A stretch of DNA of 64,000 nucleotides from Pseudomonas agarici (lineage in GTDB: Bacteria; Pseudomonadota; Gammaproteobacteria; Pseudomonadales; Pseudomonadaceae): contig NZ_FOAR01000003.1 of the NCBI RefSeq assembly GCF_900109755.1, positions 1 through 64,000 of the forward strand, written 5' to 3'. Position 1 is the first letter of the stretch; every line of letters starts with the position of its first letter. Below are positions 49,959-59,934 of this stretch, piece after piece. The position numbers and the translations under genes were made by a program. Below the pieces are notes generated by a model. That model saw only the letters and a list, made by a program, of their open reading frames with translations. It was not told the origin of the DNA and searched no databases.

Positions 49959-49960
49959 TC

Positions 49961-50545
49961 ATGGGTTTTCGTCTATCGAAGATTTATACAAGGACCGGTG
50001 ATACCGGCGAAACCGGGCTGGGCGACGGTCGTCGCGTACCCAAGGATCACCCACGGATCGAAGCCATCGGCGAAGTCGATAGCCTTAACAGCCAACTGGG
50101 TTTGCTATTGGCGGGTCTGGCGGAACTGGTGGTCATTCACCCGGAACTGGAGGAATTGATCGAGGTGCTCGCGCCTTGCCAGCATCGTCTGTTCGATCTC
50201 GGCGGCGAACTGGCCATGCCGGAGTACCAGGCCCTGAACCAAAGCGAAATCGACCGGCTGGAAGCCACTATCGATCGCTGGAACGAAGAGCTGGGGCCGC
50301 TGGAGAATTTCATCCTGCCAGGCGGTTCGATGCTGATTGCCCAGGCCCATGTCTGCCGTAGCCTGGCACGCAGCGCGGAACGCCGTTGCCAGCAGCTCAA
50401 CGCCGTGGAACCACTGGGCGGCGTGGGCCTGGCCTATATCAATCGGCTATCGGATCTGTTCTTCGTCGCCGCCCGACTGATTGCCCGGCGTGAGAAGGTT
50501 GCCGAGATTCTCTGGGAAGCGACGAAAAGCCCTCCCGCTCACTGA
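49961..50545 (+). CDS. PduO-type cob(I)alamin adenosyltransferase
   Basis: A 194-residue enzyme adding the adenosyl group to cobalamin using ATP. The N-terminal ATP-binding signature SKIYTRTGDTGETGLGDG and the later CRSLARSAERR helix define the PduO family. Trimeric and cytosolic in known cases. It starts 2 bp after the histidine kinase stop, an unusual pairing that suggests co-transcription. Confidence 0.93.
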   Translation: MGFRLSKIYTRTGDTGETGLGDGRRVPKDHPRIEAIGEVDSLNSQLGLLLAGLAELVVIHPELEELIEVLAPCQHRLFDLGGELAMPEYQALNQSEIDRLEATIDRWNEELGPLENFILPGGSMLIAQAHVCRSLARSAERRCQQLNAVEPLGGVGLAYINRLSDLFFVAARLIARREKVAEILWEATKSPPAH

Positions 50546-50559
50546 TCGGCGCGACGCCA

Positions 50560-50590
50560 GGGCATCTGTAGAAACCGGTCTCAGATGCCC
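50560..50590. terminator. hairpin between adenosyltransferase and Nudix-ThiE genes
   Basis: GGGCATCTG (50560-50568) and CAGATGCCC (50582-50590) form a perfect 9-bp stem with a 13-nt loop between two convergent genes. It lacks a T-run on either side. Confidence 0.55.
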
Positions 50591-50603
50591 GTGCCTGGAC
50601 CGG

Positions 50604-51545
50604 TTAATCCGGCCAGAACGCGCGGATACCCGCCACCCCTTGTGCTCCGTTCTCCCAGGCGCGTTGCCGCTCCTGCGGACCCACGCCACCGAGCAGATAC
50701 ACTGGCCGATTGAAACCGCTGATCAACTGCCGTGCCTGGTCCCACCCCAGAGGCTGTGCATCCGGATGGGTCGGGGTCGGCTGGACCGGCGACAGGGTGA
50801 CGAAATCCACGCCCATCTGCTCGGCCAGCGCCAGCTCCTGCGCATCATGACATGACGCTGCCAACCAGCGATCCTGAGGCAATGGGCGACCGGCACCGGC
50901 GTATTGGCGCAACTGCGCGGCGGTGACATGCCAACCGGCCGAAGGAAAATCGCCCAGCCATTCAAAAGGCCCCTTGAGCATCAATTGTGCCTTGCCGGCA
51001 CACAAACCGGTCGCATCCACCGCCAGGTCGCGATACTTCGGGTCATAACCGTTCGGTGCACGCAACTGGACTAACTTGATCCCACCGGCAATCGCCTTCT
51101 GCAGGCCTCGCAACAACTGCGTCGTCTCCAGGTCTTGCGGCGTGATCAGGTACTCGCCTGGCAACCGGGCTGCCGCGATGATCGCTTGGTTGGCCGCCGG
51201 AAACTGATAATCCGCCAGTTCCCGCCGCGTGACCCAGGCCAAGGGCTGACCTTCGGCCCCATGAGGCTCACCGGTAAAAGCCGAGACCTCCCAGACATCC
51301 AACAATACCGCCTTGTCCGGATAGTCATGCCGTACCTTGATCAGTGGCCGGGCTGTAATCACCACGATACCCAGTTCTTCGCGCAGCTCACGGGCCAGGG
51401 CCGCCAACACCGTTTCACCCTCCTCGACCTTGCCGCCGGGAAACTCCCACAAGCCACCCTGATGCTGGGAATCGGCCCGCCGAGCGATCAGGATCCGCCC
51501 GTCTATGTCTCGAATAACCGCCGCTGCCACCTGTACGGGTTTCAC
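50604..51545 (-). CDS. Nudix hydrolase fused to ThiE-like domain
   Basis: A 313-residue bifunctional-looking protein. The N-terminal MutT domain has a full Nudix box (GGKVEEGETVLAALARELRE, then EELG), suggesting 8-oxo-dGTP cleanup. The C-terminal domain (about 130-313) is a thiamine-phosphate-synthase-like TIM barrel (LVQLRAP, GWHVTAAQL, DFVTLSPVQPTPTHP, YLLGGV). This fusion is common in gammaproteobacteria. The GTG start at 51545 is supported by TAGGAG 8 bp upstream. It follows argJ. Confidence 0.88.
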   Translation of the reverse strand: MKPVQVAAAVIRDIDGRILIARRADSQHQGGLWEFPGGKVEEGETVLAALARELREELGIVVITARPLIKVRHDYPDKAVLLDVWEVSAFTGEPHGAEGQPLAWVTRRELADYQFPAANQAIIAAARLPGEYLITPQDLETTQLLRGLQKAIAGGIKLVQLRAPNGYDPKYRDLAVDATGLCAGKAQLMLKGPFEWLGDFPSAGWHVTAAQLRQYAGAGRPLPQDRWLAASCHDAQELALAEQMGVDFVTLSPVQPTPTHPDAQPLGWDQARQLISGFNRPVYLLGGVGPQERQRAWENGAQGVAGIRAFWPD

Positions 51546-51669
51546 ACTAAAAGCTCCTACAGTCCGCTCGTTTCTTGAGAGTCGGCGTTTGTGCACAAAC
51601 TCGTGAGTGGTCTCACGGGCTAGCCAGCCGGGAGATCGGACCGCTGGCTCCTCCGGGACCGCGCCGTCC

Positions 51670-52887
51670 TTACGTGCGGTATTCCGCGTTGATCTTCACA
51701 TACTCATGGGACAGATCCGTGGTCCAGATCGTTTCGCGGCACGCACCACGTCCCAGTTCGATACGAATGATGATTTCCTCACGGGCCATCACTGCCGCTC
51801 CCTGCTCCTCGGTATAAGTCGCGGCGCGAGCACCACGGCTGGCGATGCAGACTTCACCGAGAAACACATCGATCTTGCTCACATCGAGGTCGACGACACC
51901 GGCGCGACCGACCGCTGCCAGGATGCGTCCCCAGTTCGGGTCGGAGGCGAACAGCGCGGTCTTGATCAGGGGGGAATGGGCCACGGTGTAGCCGACGTCC
52001 AGGCATTCCTGATGAGTACCGCCGCCATTGACTTCAACCGTGACGAACTTGGTTGCGCCTTCGCCGTCACGGACAATCGCCTGGGCCACTTCCATGCAGA
52101 CTTCGAACACCGCCTGCTTCAGCGCTGCGAACAGCGGGCCGCTGGTTTCGCTGATTTCCGGCAATTTGGCCTGGCCGGTAGCAATCAGCATGCAGCAATC
52201 GTTAGTCGAAGTGTCGCCGTCGATAGTGATACGGTTAAACGACTTGTTGGCGCCGTCGAGCAGCAGGTTCTGCAGAACGTCACGGGAGACTTTGGCATCC
52301 GTGGCGATATAACCGAGCATGGTCGCCATGTTCGGTCGAATCATGCCGGCACCTTTGCTGATACCCGTCACGGTGACGGTGACGCCGTCGTGCTGGAACT
52401 GGCGGCTGGCGCCCTTGGGCAAGGTATCGGTGGTCATGATGCCGGCGGCGGAGGCGGCCCAGTTATCCACCGACAGGTCGTCCAGCGCGGCCTGCAGGGC
52501 ACCTTCGATCTTCTCGACCGGCAATGGTTCACCGATCACGCCGGTGGAGTATGGCAGTACGGCGTTCGCATCGACGCCCGCCAGCTCGGCCAATCGCGCG
52601 CAAGTACGGGCCGCGGCCACCAGCCCAGGTTCGCCGGTACCGGCGTTGGCATTGCCAGTGTTGGTCAACAGGTAACGCACCGCTCCCTGTACACGTTGCT
52701 TGGCCAGAATCACCGGCGCAGCGCAGAACGCATTCAGGGTAAACACGCCGGCCACCGTGGACCCTTCGGCACAGCGCATGACCACGATATCCTTACGCCC
52801 TGGGCGCTTGATACCCGCCGAGGCGATACCGAGTTCAAAACCGGCAACCGGGTGCAACGTTGGCAACGGGCCAAGACCAACAGCCAT
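51670..52887 (-). CDS. argJ: bifunctional ornithine acetyltransferase / N-acetylglutamate synthase
   Basis: A 405-residue self-cleaving enzyme of arginine synthesis. The autoproteolysis site is the Ala-Thr bond in RPNMATMLG, where Thr becomes the nucleophile of the beta chain. It recycles acetyl groups between acetylornithine and glutamate. The start MAVGLGPLP at 52887 has AAGGAG 8 bp upstream. It lies downstream of secA on the same strand, as in other pseudomonads. Confidence 0.95.
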   Translation of the reverse strand: MAVGLGPLPTLHPVAGFELGIASAGIKRPGRKDIVVMRCAEGSTVAGVFTLNAFCAAPVILAKQRVQGAVRYLLTNTGNANAGTGEPGLVAAARTCARLAELAGVDANAVLPYSTGVIGEPLPVEKIEGALQAALDDLSVDNWAASAAGIMTTDTLPKGASRQFQHDGVTVTVTGISKGAGMIRPNMATMLGYIATDAKVSRDVLQNLLLDGANKSFNRITIDGDTSTNDCCMLIATGQAKLPEISETSGPLFAALKQAVFEVCMEVAQAIVRDGEGATKFVTVEVNGGGTHQECLDVGYTVAHSPLIKTALFASDPNWGRILAAVGRAGVVDLDVSKIDVFLGEVCIASRGARAATYTEEQGAAVMAREEIIIRIELGRGACRETIWTTDLSHEYVKINAEYRT

Positions 52888-52955
52888 GAATGCGCTCCTT
52901 TGAATGTTCAATGTAATGTCTGCACTGTCGTCAAAAGGGACAGTGTTTCAAATGG

Positions 52956-52992
52956 AAAAACGCCGCGACGGCAAGGCAAGCCAGTCGCGGCG
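52956..52992 (-). terminator. terminator of secA
   Basis: CGCCGCGAC (52961-52969) and GTCGCGGCG (52984-52992) form a perfect 9-bp stem, followed on the minus strand by TTTTT. It lies 27 bp after the secA stop, so argJ needs its own promoter. A further inverted repeat, CACTGTC with GACAGTG, at 52923-52945 lies just before argJ. Confidence 0.8.
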
Positions 52993-53018
52993 CGGTGCTT
53001 CAGAGTCGAACAAAAATC

Positions 53019-55754
53019 TTAGCTGATCTGTCCATGGCAATGCTTGTACTTCTTGCCCGAACCGCAGTAGCACAGCTCGTTGCGACCCAACTTCTGCTCG
53101 TTGCGTACAGGAGTGCTGGCCAAGGCCACATCAGCCTCTTCCCCCAGCACTTGCGGCGCTTCCAGACCAGGCGCTTCGGCGTGTTGGAACTGCATGCGTT
53201 GGGCCAGGGCTTCGGCTTCCTGGCGCAGGCGGGCTTCTTCTTCGACCGGATCTTCGCGGCGCACCTGAACGTGGGACAGCACACGGATCGAGTCGCGCTT
53301 GATCGAATCGAGCAGTTCGGAGAACAGCGTGAACGACTCGCGCTTGTACTCCTGCTTCGGGTTCTTCTGGGCGTAACCGCGCAGGTGAATACCGTGACGC
53401 AGGTGATCCATGGTTGACAGGTGATCTTTCCACAGATCGTCCAGCACACGCAGCACGATCTGTTTTTCAAAGGTTCGCAATGCCTCGGCGCTGGCCTGAT
53501 CTTCCTTGTCCTTGTAAGCCGCCAGCAGCTCGTTCAAAAGCTTCTCGCGTAGCGTTTCCTCGTACAGATGATCGTCTTCGTCGAGCCACTGCTGGATCGG
53601 TAGCTTCACGCCGAAATCGGTTTCCAGGGCAGCCTCCAGCCCGGCTACGTCCCACTGCTCCGGCAGCGACTGTGGCGGAATGTGGGCGCTGACCGTGGCG
53701 TTGAGCACATCCTGGCGGAAGTCGGAGATGGTTTCGCCGATATTATCGGCCGCCAGCAACGTGTTGCGCATGTGATAGATCACTTTACGCTGCTCGTTGT
53801 TAACGTCGTCGAACTCGAGCAGTTGCTTACGGATGTCGAAGTTGCGCCCTTCGACCTTACGCTGGGCCTTTTCAATGGCATTGGTCACCATCCGGTGCTC
53901 AATCGCTTCGCCAGGCTGCATGCCCAGGGCCTTCATGAAGTTCTTCACCCGATCGGAGGCGAAGATGCGCATCAGGCTGTCTTCCAGGGACAGGTAGAAA
54001 CGGCTGGAGCCGGCGTCACCCTGGCGACCGGCACGACCACGCAGTTGGTTATCGATACGGCGCGATTCATGACGCTCGGAAGCGATCACCTGCAAGCCGC
54101 CCGACTCAAGCACTTGCTGATGGCGCTTCTGCCAGTCGGCCTTGATCTGGGCAATCTGCTCCGGCGTCGGGTTTTCCAGCGAGGCCACTTCGACTTCCCA
54201 ATTGCCGCCCAGCAGGATATCGGTGCCGCGACCGGCCATGTTGGTGGCAATGGTCAGAGCGCCGGGACGACCGGCCTGGGCAATGATTTCCGCCTCCTTT
54301 TCGTGGAACTTGGCGTTCAGGACCTTGTGCTCGATCCCTTTCTGATTGAGCAGGTTGGACATGTGCTCGGAGGTTTCGATGGTCGCGGTACCCACCAGCA
54401 CCGGACGCCCCTGCTTCAGGGACTCCTCGATATCGGAGATGATTGCTGTGTATTTCTCGTCGGAGGTCAAGAACACCAGGTCGTTGTAGTCCTTGCGGGC
54501 CAGCGGCTTGTTCGGCGGGATGACCATCACCGACAGGCCGTAAATCTGATGGAACTCGAACGCTTCGGTGTCGGCCGTACCGGTCATGCCGGACAGCTTG
54601 GTGTAGAGACGGAAGTAGTTCTGGAACGTGGTCGATGCCAAGGTCTGGCTTTCGGCCTGGATATTGAGGTTTTCCTTGGCTTCGATGGCCTGGTGCAGGC
54701 CCTCGGACAGACGGCGCCCCGGCATGGTACGGCCAGTGTGCTCGTCGACCAGGACCACCTGGCCATCCTGCACGATGTATTCGACGTTGCGGTGGAACAA
54801 CTTGTGCGCACGCAGGCCAGCGTAGACGTGGGTCAGCAGGCCCAGATTGTGCGCCGAGTACAGGCTCTCGCCTTCGGCCAGCAGGCCGACCTGGGTCAGC
54901 ATCTCTTCGATGAATTGGTGACCGGCTTCGTTCAGCTCAACCTGGCGAGTCTTTTCGTCGATGGTGAAGTGACCCTCCTTGGTCACCACGCCTTCGACTT
55001 CCTCGATGTGCTGGGTCAGGCGCGGGATCAGCTTATTGATCTCGGTGTACAGGCGCGAACTGTCTTCGGCCTGGCCGGAGATGATCAACGGGGTACGGGC
55101 TTCGTCGATCAAAATAGAGTCGACTTCATCGATCACGGCGAAGTTCAGCTCGCGCTGGAACTTCTCTTCCATGCTGAACGCCATGTTGTCGCGCAGGTAG
55201 TCGAAACCGAATTCGTTGTTGGTACCGTAGGTGATATCGGCGGCATAAGCGGCACGCTTTTCTTCCGGCGGCTGGAATGGCGTGACGACGCCGACCGTCA
55301 GGCCGAGGAACTCATAGAGTGGACGCATCCAGTTGGCGTCGCGGCGAGCCAGGTAGTCGTTCACCGTCACCACGTGCACGCCCTTGCCGGACAGTGCATT
55401 GAGGTAGACGCCCAGGGTGGCTACCAGGGTTTTACCCTCACCGGTACGCATCTCCGCGATCATGCCTTCATGCAAGGTCATGCCGCCGATCAACTGCACG
55501 TCGAAGTGGCGCATGCCCATAACACGCTTGCCGGCTTCACGGGCGACCGCAAAGGCTTCCGGCAGAATCTTATCGAGGGTTTCACCTTTGGCTATGCGGG
55601 CCTTGAACTCTTCGGTCTTGGCGCGCAACTGCTCATCCGAAAGGGCCACCATTTGCTCTTCGAAGGCATTGACGATCTGTACCGTCTTGAGCATGCGCTT
55701 GATTTCACGCTCGTTCTTGCTTCCAAAAAGTTTCTTTAACAAAGGCGCAAACAT
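53019..55754 (-). CDS. secA: preprotein translocase ATPase SecA
   Basis: A 911-residue motor that drives Sec-dependent export. Walker A-type [13 protein letters not shown], Walker [13 protein letters not shown], the preprotein cross-linking domain and [16 protein letters not shown] motif are visible. The C-terminal zinc finger [15 protein letters not shown] is intact. The start MFAPLLKK at 55754 is conserved. It lies between argJ and the divergent DciA-like gene. Confidence 0.97.
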   Translation of the reverse strand: MFAPLLKKLFGSKNEREIKRMLKTVQIVNAFEEQMVALSDEQLRAKTEEFKARIAKGETLDKILPEAFAVAREAGKRVMGMRHFDVQLIGGMTLHEGMIAEMRTGEGKTLVATLGVYLNALSGKGVHVVTVNDYLARRDANWMRPLYEFLGLTVGVVTPFQPPEEKRAAYAADITYGTNNEFGFDYLRDNMAFSMEEKFQRELNFAVIDEVDSILIDEARTPLIISGQAEDSSRLYTEINKLIPRLTQHIEEVEGVVTKEGHFTIDEKTRQVELNEAGHQFIEEMLTQVGLLAEGESLYSAHNLGLLTHVYAGLRAHKLFHRNVEYIVQDGQVVLVDEHTGRTMPGRRLSEGLHQAIEAKENLNIQAESQTLASTTFQNYFRLYTKLSGMTGTADTEAFEFHQIYGLSVMVIPPNKPLARKDYNDLVFLTSDEKYTAIISDIEESLKQGRPVLVGTATIETSEHMSNLLNQKGIEHKVLNAKFHEKEAEIIAQAGRPGALTIATNMAGRGTDILLGGNWEVEVASLENPTPEQIAQIKADWQKRHQQVLESGGLQVIASERHESRRIDNQLRGRAGRQGDAGSSRFYLSLEDSLMRIFASDRVKNFMKALGMQPGEAIEHRMVTNAIEKAQRKVEGRNFDIRKQLLEFDDVNNEQRKVIYHMRNTLLAADNIGETISDFRQDVLNATVSAHIPPQSLPEQWDVAGLEAALETDFGVKLPIQQWLDEDDHLYEETLREKLLNELLAAYKDKEDQASAEALRTFEKQIVLRVLDDLWKDHLSTMDHLRHGIHLRGYAQKNPKQEYKRESFTLFSELLDSIKRDSIRVLSHVQVRREDPVEEEARLRQEAEALAQRMQFQHAEAPGLEAPQVLGEEADVALASTPVRNEQKLGRNELCYCGSGKKYKHCHGQIS

Positions 55755-56061
55755 ATCGGCAGGTTCTTCCACACATAGGGATGGAGGGCGGCCCCGTGAG
55801 TCGCCCGAGCAGCCCTCATGGCCGCATGCGAACGAGCATTCTACCCGGAAACGATGGTGAGGAAAGTGGCGTTATTCCACGATGCTGGCACAGCGCTTTG
55901 ACGGGGCCACTCTAAAATAAGGTCTTTTTCCCGAACTTCAAGCTATCAAGCCCGGAAACTGGTTGCAGACTGTAGGAGCAAAGCCGGTCTGCATCAATGG
56001 GCGCGGCTGGCCTGGTCGTTTCTGCTACCATGACGGCTCTGTTACTTCAGGTGTCTGAATC
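55755..56061. other. secA/dciA-like divergent intergenic region
   Basis: A 307-bp gap holding both promoters. A partial REP-like fragment (TGTAGGAGCAAAGCCGG) lies at about 55972. No ORF or RNA is recognised. Confidence 0.45.
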
Positions 56062-56517
56062 ATGGCATTTCGCCCTCTTCCCGCCCGGGCACCCGCCGTC
56101 CTGCTTCGCGAGGCCAAACCGCTGAAAGCGATTTTCAGTCATGCCCAACGCCTGGCTCACCTGCAACGCCTGGTGGAAAGCCAACTGCAGCCAGCGGCAC
56201 GCGAACACTGCCATGTGGCTTCCTGGCGCGAAGGCAGCCTGCTGCTGATCGTCACCGACGGGCACTGGGCGACCCGCCTGCGCTACCAGCAAAAACGCCT
56301 GCAACGACAATTGCAAGCGTTCGACGTGTTCATCGGCCTGACCCGCATCCTGTTCAAGGTACAACCACCGACCGTCCAGCAGGGCGCGGCGGGCCACACC
56401 ATGGACCTGTCAATCAATGCCGCGCAAACCATCCAGGAAACGGCCGAGGGCATCAACGACCCCAACCTGCGCGCGGCCCTCGAACGCCTGGCCAGCCACG
56501 CCCGGCCCAAGGCCTGA
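56062..56517 (+). CDS. dciA: DciA-family (DUF721) protein, candidate helicase loader
   Basis: A 151-residue protein. The KH-like DUF721 domain (about 18-105) contains LLREAKPLKAIF, CHVASWREGSLLLIVTDG and RLRYQQ. DciA loads the replicative helicase DnaB in bacteria that lack DnaC, including Pseudomonas. The divergent position next to secA matches other pseudomonads. The downstream neighbour here is the HerA-like gene rather than lpxC. Confidence 0.85.
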   Translation: MAFRPLPARAPAVLLREAKPLKAIFSHAQRLAHLQRLVESQLQPAAREHCHVASWREGSLLLIVTDGHWATRLRYQQKRLQRQLQAFDVFIGLTRILFKVQPPTVQQGAAGHTMDLSINAAQTIQETAEGINDPNLRAALERLASHARPKA

Positions 56518-56521
56518 ACAC

Positions 56522-58009
56522 TCAACGGCGCTTATTGCCGCCGAGCAACGAGCCCATCAAACCGCGTACCAACTGGCGTCCCAGCTGATTGGCGGCCTGG
56601 CGCATGGCGGACTTCAGCGCCTGCCCCGTCGCCGTGCCGAGGAACTCGCCGGCCTTGTCGGCCAAGCTCGGCTCCTGGCCCGCCACTTCGTCGGTAGGTG
56701 CCGGTGCTTCGCTAATCGGCGCCTTGCGCGCTATCAGGATTTCATAGGCCGACTCACGGTCGACAGGCTTGTCATAACGACCGAGCAGGGCCGACCCGGC
56801 AATCAGGGCCGCCCGCTCGGCTTCGCTCAACGGCCCGATACGCGATTGCGGCGGCGCGATCAGCACCCGCTGGACCCTTTGCGGCGTGCCCTTGTCCTGC
56901 AAGGTACCCACCAACGCCTCGCCGATCCCCAGTTCGGTCAATACCGCCAGGGCCTCGAACGCCGGATTGGGCCGAAAACCCTCGGCGACCGCCCGTAGCG
57001 ATTTCTGTTCCCGAGCGGTAAAGGCCCGCAGCCCGTGCTGAATTCGCAACCCCAACTGCGCCAGGATCGCATCGGGAAGGTCACCTGGCGACTGCGTGAC
57101 GAAGTACACCCCGACGCCTTTCGAGCGAATCAGCCGGACCACCTGCTCCAACCGATCCTGCAAGGCTTTCGGGGTACCGGCGAACAACAGGTGTGCTTCA
57201 TCGAAGAACAGCGCCAACAGCGGCTTGTCGGCATCGCCACGCTCGGGCAATTGCTCGAACAGCTCAGCGAGTAGCCACAGCAGGAACGTTGCGTAGACCT
57301 TGGGCGCTTCGTGCACCAGGCGGCTGGCATCGAGCAGATGAATCTGTCCACGCCCGTCGCCCGTCGCCCGCAAGATATCCTCCAACTGCAAAGCCGGCTC
57401 GCCGAACAGCGCTTCGGCGCCCTGCTGCTCCAGGGTCGCCAGGCGCCGCAGCAGCGCCTGGCTGGAAGCCGCAGTCATCAGGGCGGCGTCCTCGCCCAAC
57501 AACTGCGGATGGTCCTTGAGGTGATTGAGCAGCGCCTTGAGGTCCTTCAGGTCGAGCAACAACAGACCTTCGCGATCAGCCACCTTGAACGCGGCATATA
57601 AAGCCGACTGCTGGCTGTCCGTCAGTTCCAGCAACGCACCGATCAGTAGCGGCCCCATTTCGCTCAGGGTCGTGCGCAACGGATGGCCGGATTGTCCATG
57701 AATATCCCACAAGGTTACCGGATAGGCCCTGGCCTGGTAATTCAGCCAAGGCATGCCGGCGATCCGCTCGGCCACCTTGCCCTGGGGATCGCCCGGCGCG
57801 CCCAGGCCACACAGATCACCTTTGATATCCGCCGCGAACACCGCGACCCCGGCATCGCTGAAGGCTTCGGCCAGGCGTTGCAAGGTCACCGTCTTGCCGG
57901 TCCCGGTGGCCCCGGCGACCAAGCCGTGACGGTTGGCCAGGCGCATCGCCTGACCGATGGGTTGAGCCATCGGGTCGGCGCCGAAAACAAGTTGTGCAGG
58001 ATCCGTCAT
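56522..58009 (-). CDS. HerA-like ATPase (DUF853)
   Basis: A 495-residue P-loop ATPase. Walker A GATGTGKTVT is at residues about 32-41, Walker B is LLALFFDEAHLLF, and an arginine-finger-like IRSKGVGVYFVTQSP follows. It belongs to the bacterial HerA/DUF853 family, related to FtsK/TrwB motors, of poorly known function. The C-terminal 70 residues are low complexity and basic. The start is ATG at 58009. It is preceded by a 65-residue ORF on the same strand. Confidence 0.88.
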   Translation of the reverse strand: MTDPAQLVFGADPMAQPIGQAMRLANRHGLVAGATGTGKTVTLQRLAEAFSDAGVAVFAADIKGDLCGLGAPGDPQGKVAERIAGMPWLNYQARAYPVTLWDIHGQSGHPLRTTLSEMGPLLIGALLELTDSQQSALYAAFKVADREGLLLLDLKDLKALLNHLKDHPQLLGEDAALMTAASSQALLRRLATLEQQGAEALFGEPALQLEDILRATGDGRGQIHLLDASRLVHEAPKVYATFLLWLLAELFEQLPERGDADKPLLALFFDEAHLLFAGTPKALQDRLEQVVRLIRSKGVGVYFVTQSPGDLPDAILAQLGLRIQHGLRAFTAREQKSLRAVAEGFRPNPAFEALAVLTELGIGEALVGTLQDKGTPQRVQRVLIAPPQSRIGPLSEAERAALIAGSALLGRYDKPVDRESAYEILIARKAPISEAPAPTDEVAGQEPSLADKAGEFLGTATGQALKSAMRQAANQLGRQLVRGLMGSLLGGNKRR

Positions 58010-58043
58010 GTCGTCACCCAAGGTGAGTCGCTGAGACAAGTCT

Positions 58044-58241
58044 CTAGCATTTTAGCGGACCGGGGGACACATCGATGAAAATCGTCTCGGACTCAGCTTG
58101 CAACTGCTGCCAGAGCTCGGCGGCACCGGGAAACGCGGTGCCGTGCTCACGACTCATGGCTTCGGGGTCATAGCGGCTCAGACAGCCTTCCCCCAGGGTC
58201 GGCGGTGCCCTGGAGGTGGCCTTGTCGAGTGGATCGCTCAT
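58044..58241 (-). CDS. small hypothetical protein upstream of the HerA-like gene
   Basis: A 65-residue frame with a good GGAG 8 bp before the ATG at 58241. No signal or membrane segment and no motif are recognisable; the composition is ordinary. It lies 34 bp before the HerA-like gene and 30 bp after purU on the same strand, and is probably co-transcribed with them. It may be a real conserved small protein, but function is unknown. Confidence 0.55.
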   Translation of the reverse strand: MSDPLDKATSRAPPTLGEGCLSRYDPEAMSREHGTAFPGAAELWQQLQAESETIFIDVSPGPLKC

Positions 58242-58271
58242 CAATAAAGCTCCAGGACCGTCGACAGGCGG

Positions 58272-59120
58272 TCAGAACACCACTGTCTTGTTACCGTGCA
58301 CCAGCACACGGTCTTCCAGGTGATAACGCAAGCCACGGGCCAGCACCATCTTCTCGACATCGCGACCGAAACGCACCATGTCCTCGATGCTATCACTGTG
58401 GCTCACACGCACCACATCCTGTTCGATGATCGGGCCGGCATCCAGTTCTTCGGTCACGTAATGACACGTCGCGCCGATCAGCTTCACCCCGCGCAGGGAT
58501 GCTTGGTGGTAAGGCTTGGCGCCGACGAAGGAAGGCAGGAAGCTGTGGTGGATATTGATGACCTTGTGCGCGTACTCGCTGCACAGTGCCGGCGGCAAGA
58601 TCTGCATGTAGCGCGCCAGCACCACCACATCGGCGTCATGATGCTTGACCAGGCGTGACACTTCGGCGAATGCCGGCGCCTTATCCTGCGGGTTCACCGG
58701 TACATAGTAATAGGGAATACCGTGCCACTCGACCATCCGGCGCAGGTCGTTGTGGTTGGAAATCACGCAGGCGATCTCGCAATCAAGTTCATCACTGTGC
58801 CAGCGGTGCAACAAGTCGGCCAGGCAATGGGATTCGCGGCTGGCCATCAAGACCACGCGCTTCTTCTGTTCGGTATCGGTGATGCGCCAAGTCATGGAGA
58901 ACTCTTCGGCGATCGGTGCAAATGCCTCGCGAAAAGCCTCCAAACCAAACGGCAGACTGTCGGCACGGATCTCGTGACGCATAAAGAACCAGCCGCTGAG
59001 GTTGTCGGAGTGATGGCTCGCTTCGGTGATCCAACCGTTATAAAACGCCAGAAAGTTACTGACTTTGGCAACGATGCCAACGCGGTCGGGACAAGCGATC
59101 ACCAGCCGGAAAGTGCGCAT
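58272..59120 (-). CDS. purU: formyltetrahydrofolate deformylase
   Basis: A 282-residue enzyme releasing formate from 10-formyl-tetrahydrofolate to balance one-carbon pools. An N-terminal ACT domain (RLVIACPDRVGIVAKVS) senses amino acids. The formyltransferase-fold domain shows ISNHNDL, INIHHSFLPSF and GATCHYVTEELDAGPII with the catalytic Asn-His-Asp set. The start MRTFRLVI at 59120 is used. Pseudomonads often have several purU paralogues; this one is next to mvaT. Confidence 0.94.
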   Translation of the reverse strand: MRTFRLVIACPDRVGIVAKVSNFLAFYNGWITEASHHSDNLSGWFFMRHEIRADSLPFGLEAFREAFAPIAEEFSMTWRITDTEQKKRVVLMASRESHCLADLLHRWHSDELDCEIACVISNHNDLRRMVEWHGIPYYYVPVNPQDKAPAFAEVSRLVKHHDADVVVLARYMQILPPALCSEYAHKVINIHHSFLPSFVGAKPYHQASLRGVKLIGATCHYVTEELDAGPIIEQDVVRVSHSDSIEDMVRFGRDVEKMVLARGLRYHLEDRVLVHGNKTVVF

Positions 59121-59467
59121 GAGGGGGGAACTCCAAAACTTCACAAAGGTCGCCATTCTAGCGACTACACGGCAAAACTGCAGTATTCCTTGCACTGTGC
59201 GCGGCAACAGGCAATTTGTGGGACCAACAGCATCACAACGCTCGCGGCGGCAACTGAAACAGCCAGCAGTTTGGATAGTTCAACGGACCGTTCGCGGGAC
59301 TATTTTCGGGCGTCCCGAGCAGAATATCTAACAGGCGTCCATCGCGTCTCCGCAAAGTTCAAAAATTAAATGCAACAAACATTCGCTTAAATGTTTACTT
59401 GGGCAAACTGTCTGACTATTATTGCGCCACTGCAACCCTCATACACGACTCACATAAGGTAGTCCCC
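59121..59467. other. purU/mvaT divergent intergenic region
   Basis: A 347-bp gap between divergent genes. The mvaT-proximal 100 bp is A/T rich (about 59360-59425), as expected for a region bound by MvaT itself, and holds the promoter below. Nothing else is recognised. Confidence 0.45.
59394..59422 (+). promoter_or_regulatory. candidate mvaT promoter
   Basis: TTTACT (59394-59399) and TATTAT (59417-59422) are spaced 17 bp, giving a leader of about 40 nt. It lies in A/T-rich DNA, so autoregulation by MvaT is plausible. Confidence 0.55.
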
Positions 59468-59845
59468 ATGTCTCTGATCAACAAATACCGCGCCGTACAA
59501 GAAAACATCGAAGCACTGAAAGCAGAAATGGCAGCCATGGAAAAAGACGGCGCCCTGAAAAAAGAAATGGAATTCGAAAAAGAACTGCGCGCCCTGCTGG
59601 CTAAACATGCCAAGTCGCTGCGCGACTGCCAACTGATCCTGGACCCACAGGCCAAAGAAAAGGCCCCACGTGGCGGCGCGGTAAAAACCACCGGTGCCAA
59701 GCGCGCGCGCAAGGTCAAGCAGTACAAAAACCCACACAATGGTGAAGTCATCGAAACCAAAGGTGGCAACCACAAGACTCTGAAAGAGTGGAAAGCCAAG
59801 TGGGGCGGTGACGTGGTTGAAGGCTGGGCCACTCTGCTGGGCTAA
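59468..59845 (+). CDS. mvaT: H-NS-like xenogeneic silencer MvaT
   Basis: A 125-residue nucleoid protein. The N-terminal coiled-coil oligomerisation region (about 1-60) starts MSLINKYRAVQENIEAL. The C-terminal DNA-binding domain has KQYKNPHNGEVIETKGGNHKTLKEWK with the Pseudomonas 'AT-pincer' RxGN-like element (KGGN). It silences A/T-rich, horizontally acquired genes. Position between purU and sbcB matches mvaT in P. aeruginosa. Confidence 0.95.
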   Translation: MSLINKYRAVQENIEALKAEMAAMEKDGALKKEMEFEKELRALLAKHAKSLRDCQLILDPQAKEKAPRGGAVKTTGAKRARKVKQYKNPHNGEVIETKGGNHKTLKEWKAKWGGDVVEGWATLLG

Positions 59846-59880
59846 GCAAAATACCCGTCGCCAAGCTTTTTGCGATGTAG

Positions 59881-59908
59881 AAAAAACGCCAGCTTGCTGG
59901 CGTTTTTT
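59881..59908. terminator. bidirectional terminator between mvaT and sbcB
   Basis: AAAAAACGCCAGC and its partner GCTGGCGTTTTTT form a 12-13-bp stem with a minimal loop and A/T-runs on both sides, 36 bp after mvaT and 27 bp before the sbcB stop. Confidence 0.9.
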
Positions 59909-59934
59909 ATTACTTCGATTTAATCCCTCGTCAG

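Noticed and set aside
53682..55739. 685-codon frame antisense to secA
   Set aside because: Shadow of SecA, which is complete on the other strand; no ribosome site or domain.
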